From contig CAYSGF010000261.1 in assembly GCA_964430275.1 (NCBI GenBank), positions 1 through 45,636 of the forward strand: DNA of 45,636 nucleotides, in the 5' to 3' direction. The stretch comes from DASTYK01 sp964430275 (GTDB lineage Bacteria > Gemmatimonadota > Gemmatimonadetes > Longimicrobiales > RSA9). This document shows positions 44,401 to 45,636 of the stretch, in pieces (positions within the stretch are counted from its first letter, which is position 1; every line of letters begins with the position of its first letter). Under the pieces are notes generated by a model. The model ran no database searches, was not told where the DNA came from, and saw nothing but the letters and a program-made list of their open reading frames with translations. The translations under genes were made by a program, and so were the position numbers.

Positions 44401-44858
44401 GGCAGTCCGCCGTCGGTGTCGATCGTCCAGAGTCGCATGTAGGACTGGTGCGGTGCGCTGACGCGTGCGGAGCCGAAGATCACGGCACTGCCGTCGGGCA
44501 TCCATCCGCGCACCCGGTCGACGCCCGGGTGGTAGGTGAGCCGCTGCGGCGTACCGCCCGCGGTCGGCACGACGTAGACGTCCGTGTTGCCGGCGACGGT
44601 CGCACTGAATGCGATGCGCGCGCCGTCGGGCGAGAAGCGCGGGTCGCTCTCGGCGCCGGGCGTCGCCGTCAGGCGGCGGGCGCTGCCGCCCGCGCGACCG
44701 ACGGTCCACAGGTCGCCGGCGTACGCGAACGCGACGAGGTCGCGGCTCACGGTCGGCTGGCGCAGCAGGCGTGTGCCCTGCGCGTGTACGGGCGCGAGCG
44801 TGCTGCCGGCCGCGACGAGTGCGCCCAGCAGCATGACGGACAGGTGTCGAGTGTTCAC
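41457..44858 (-). CDS. Tricorn-like S41 peptidase with WD40/TolB-type propellers
   Basis: 1133-residue exported protease. A signal peptide (MNTRHLSVMLLGALVAAGST) is followed by two beta-propeller halves (blades such as ESDPRFSPDGARIAFSA and SEPAWSPDGRHLLLQ). A PDZ domain (about 840-930, GIDVREGDYLLEVNG) and a C-terminal S41 catalytic domain follow; the presumed nucleophile is in NESAGSGGDALPY (about 1013-1025). The domain order matches tricorn-core proteases that degrade peptides. GTG start with GGAGG nine nt upstream. Residues about 208-239 (Gly-rich) and 589-613 (EAEA) come from dispersed repeats placed in variable loops. It follows the SusD-like gene by 81 nt. Confidence 0.93.
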   Translation of the reverse strand: MNTRHLSVMLLGALVAAGSTLAPVHAQGTRLLRQPTVSRDLVAFAYAGDLWTVGRAGGSARRLTATPGAESDPRFSPDGARIAFSATVAGNTDVYVVPTAGGTPQRLTYHPGVDRVRGWMPDGSAVIFGSARVSAPHQSYMRLWTIDTDGGLPVAMPMPRAFTGTYSPDGTRFAYEEFSTSMMADWDEVSQWRHYRGGRTHPIRIMQLGTAGNAGVGEGGRGGGGTAGFTAGGGTGSGELYSETFVPWTDSNDSDPMWLGNTIYFVSDRNHTANVFAHDLGTGAVRQVTSHDDFDVMNASAGAGAVVYEQAGYVWLFDVASGEARRLSIDVRGDLPWARPHFERVAGMIRDAALSPTGVRTAFEARGDIYTVPTEKGDFRNLTQSSGAHDRSPVWSPDGADIAWLSDASGEYRLMIGDPMGIEAPRAIALPASIFYSEPAWSPDGRHLLLQDNHLNLWTVAVANGRATKVDTETFHDPGRDFDAVWSPDSRWIAYSKSLANQMRAVFVYSVADGRAHQVTDGMSDAVSPAFDAGGKYLYFLASTDYGPSTSWLEMSSLDRPVTRAVYLVVLDEDEPSPLLPESDEEPSAEAEAEAEGGAEAGRGAEAEAGAGAGRQVTIDFDDIGQRILALAIPPGEYAQLKAGPAGSIFYLEAVPGVGGPPSQRLQRYQLSERSAAPFLEGVQSYALSADGKKLLYGARGDRWGVVATSGAAKVGDGAINVAQLQTRIDPQAEWAQIFDETWRQQRDFFYDAEMHGADWDAVREKYLPLLAHVGHRSDLGYLIATVAGELTVGHSYLTGNGDIPEDDPVPVGLLGADLTVANGRYRIEKIYTGENWNPDLQAPLSAPGIDVREGDYLLEVNGQPLAPPTNPYAAFEGTAGRQTLIRVNDRPTLEGSRIVTVVPIRSEAGLRARAWIENNRRLVDELSDGRLAYVWLPNTAGAGYQSFTRYYYAQQHKQGAIIDERYNQGGMVADYIVNEMDRKLMGYFARRSGGVMTSPMAGLYGPKVMIVNESAGSGGDALPYYFKQRGIGPIVGTRTWGGLVGTLGVPATIDGGGITAPDLAFYDLDGRWSVENEGVEPTIEVENTPAAVIAGRDPQLERAVQEALRLLEQQPVRHVPRPAPIDRVSPPR
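43020..43094 (-). repeat. Dispersed EAEA-coding repeat, copy 3 (in S41 gene)
   Basis: Plus-strand core CCGCTTCCGCACCGCCTTCC then GCTTCCGCTTCCGCTTCCGC. It is in frame and read as SAEAEAEAEGGAEAGRGAE, between an acidic linker and a beta-strand. This copy lacks the ATCCGTTCGAT tail of copies 1 and 2. Confidence 0.8.
44153..44236 (-). repeat. G-rich dispersed repeat, copy 2 (in S41 gene)
   Basis: On the minus strand GCGGGTGTGGGTGAGGGTGG then GCGTGGGGGTGGGGG. It matches the tolB-leader tract (21810-21918). It is read in frame as VGEGGRGGGGTAGFTAGGG, interrupting a propeller loop just before ETFVPWTDSNDSDPMWLG. Confidence 0.75.
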
Positions 44859-44939
44859 GGCGAGAGTCCTCCGCGCCGCTCCCCCGCACGTGCCGGGGAG
44901 CGCGCGTCGTTCAATGAAATCAGAAACCCGGACTGCGGA

Positions 44940-45636
44940 TCAGAGACTCGGGATGTTCGGGTTGTTGTTGCGCTCCACGTCCGGCAGCGGGAAGCAGCGC
45001 TGGTCGCCGTACGTGCCGCCGTTCGGGAACGGTGTGCCCGCCGCCGGATAGAGCGGCAGGTTGTAGCGGTTCGCGTCCGCGAAGCGGTGCCCTTCCAGGA
45101 ACAGCTCGTGGGCGCGCTCCTCGATGATGTGGTCCATGACGTCGTCCGCGGTCTGGCCCGTGACGTCGTAGTCCGGCAGGCCGGCAGCGGCGTGCAGCTC
45201 GTTGATGATGTCCTCGGCGCCCTCGAGGTCGCCGGTCGCGACCAGCTGCTCGGCGACGATGAGCCGCGCCTCCGCCGTGCGCGCGATCGGGACCGGCGTC
45301 GCGACTGTTGGGAACTTCGTCTGTGCCAGGACCGTGGTGAAGCCGTTCGAGCCGGAGGTGCCAGTGTTGATCACGTTCACGCGCGGATCCGGCACGCCCA
45401 TGTGCGTCGCGTTCTCCCAGATGTCCTCGATGGACGAATACGCGTTGCCATCGACGCCGAGGTGCCTCCACAGCAGGTTCTCCACGCGGCCGGAGCCGCC
45501 ACCCGTCACGGCATTCACGACGAAACCGTCGGGAATCGTCGCGGCATCCGCGGCGGCGCCGGCGAGGTCACCGAGCTCGAGGCGGGTGCGGGCGCGCCCG
45601 AGCGTCGCGAAGTTCGCCACCGTCGCGTCGCCGGCG
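44940..45636 (-). CDS. RagB/SusD-family outer-membrane lipoprotein (partial, N-terminus beyond window)
   Basis: C-terminal 232 or so residues of a SusD-like nutrient-binding lipoprotein that would partner a SusC-type TonB receptor. The family end pattern is clear: TAEARLIVAEQLVATGDLEG (a TPR-like helix pair), then IIEERAHELFLEGHRFADAN and a terminal PLPDVERNNNPNIPSL. The frame is open to the window edge, so the true start is outside. It lies upstream of the S41 peptidase in the same direction, suggesting peptide or glycan uptake coupled to processing. Confidence 0.9.
   Translation of the reverse strand, partial: AGDATVANFATLGRARTRLELGDLAGAAADAATIPDGFVVNAVTGGGSGRVENLLWRHLGVDGNAYSSIEDIWENATHMGVPDPRVNVINTGTSGSNGFTTVLAQTKFPTVATPVPIARTAEARLIVAEQLVATGDLEGAEDIINELHAAAGLPDYDVTGQTADDVMDHIIEERAHELFLEGHRFADANRYNLPLYPAAGTPFPNGGTYGDQRCFPLPDVERNNNPNIPSL

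Overview
The window is about 45.6 kb of very GC-rich bacterial DNA with compact, mostly minus-strand operons. It carries a didermal envelope toolkit: LptD-like OstA porin, the full Tol-Pal set, Tat translocase parts and a SusD-like lipoprotein. It also has long acidic TPR proteins and a tricorn-like S41 peptidase. This mix suggests a member of the Gemmatimonadota or a close relative; that is an inference from gene content and order, since no 16S rRNA is present.

Layout from left to right. (1) 1-5117: partial aroQ and a TPR protein on the minus strand, divergent from a PpiD/SurA-like foldase. (2) 5118-18811: a minus-strand run read from right to left: cpoB, nrdR, tatC, lptD-like, hutH, hutI, ftcD, TPR protein, polyprenyl diphosphate synthase, DUF4321-like protein, tatA. 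(3) 18.9-19.6 kb: a GxxExxY (PD-(D/E)xK) gene on the plus strand, inside an inverted-repeat island that separates pal from cpoB. (4) 19663-28162: pal, tolB, tonB/tolA-like, exbD/tolR, tolQ, a sugar epimerase, hemA, a ccsA/hemX-like protein and a LysM protein, all on the minus strand. (5) 28.6-30.6 kb: a plus-strand pair, NDP-sugar epimerase/reductase plus a WecA/WbpL-type sugar-phosphate transferase. (6) 30.7-35.5 kb: hemB-rimI-tsaB-tsaE and fcl-gmd (GDP-fucose synthesis) on the minus strand. (7) 36.2-45.6 kb: two beta-lactamase-fold serine hydrolases, a Tat-exported M19 dipeptidase, the S41 peptidase and a partial SusD-like protein. This last set reads as a peptide or glycopeptide processing locus.

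The most unusual content is repetitive DNA, which also enters genes. Five intergenic islands share outer inverted arms of the type TTCACCACAGAG...CACAGAGG and an inner module like TTCTGGTTTGGTTCG. One of them contains the GxxExxY nuclease-fold gene and one contains a perfect intrinsic terminator. A (GGAAGC)n-type element lies in frame in three unrelated genes (TPR protein, lptD-like, S41 peptidase). A G-rich element is shared by the tolB leader and the S41 coding region. Five GC-palindromic REP-like elements recur, two of them extending proteins at an end. A 25-unit heptanucleotide mosaic array follows the first serine hydrolase. No tRNA, rRNA, CRISPR array or recognised transposase was seen.
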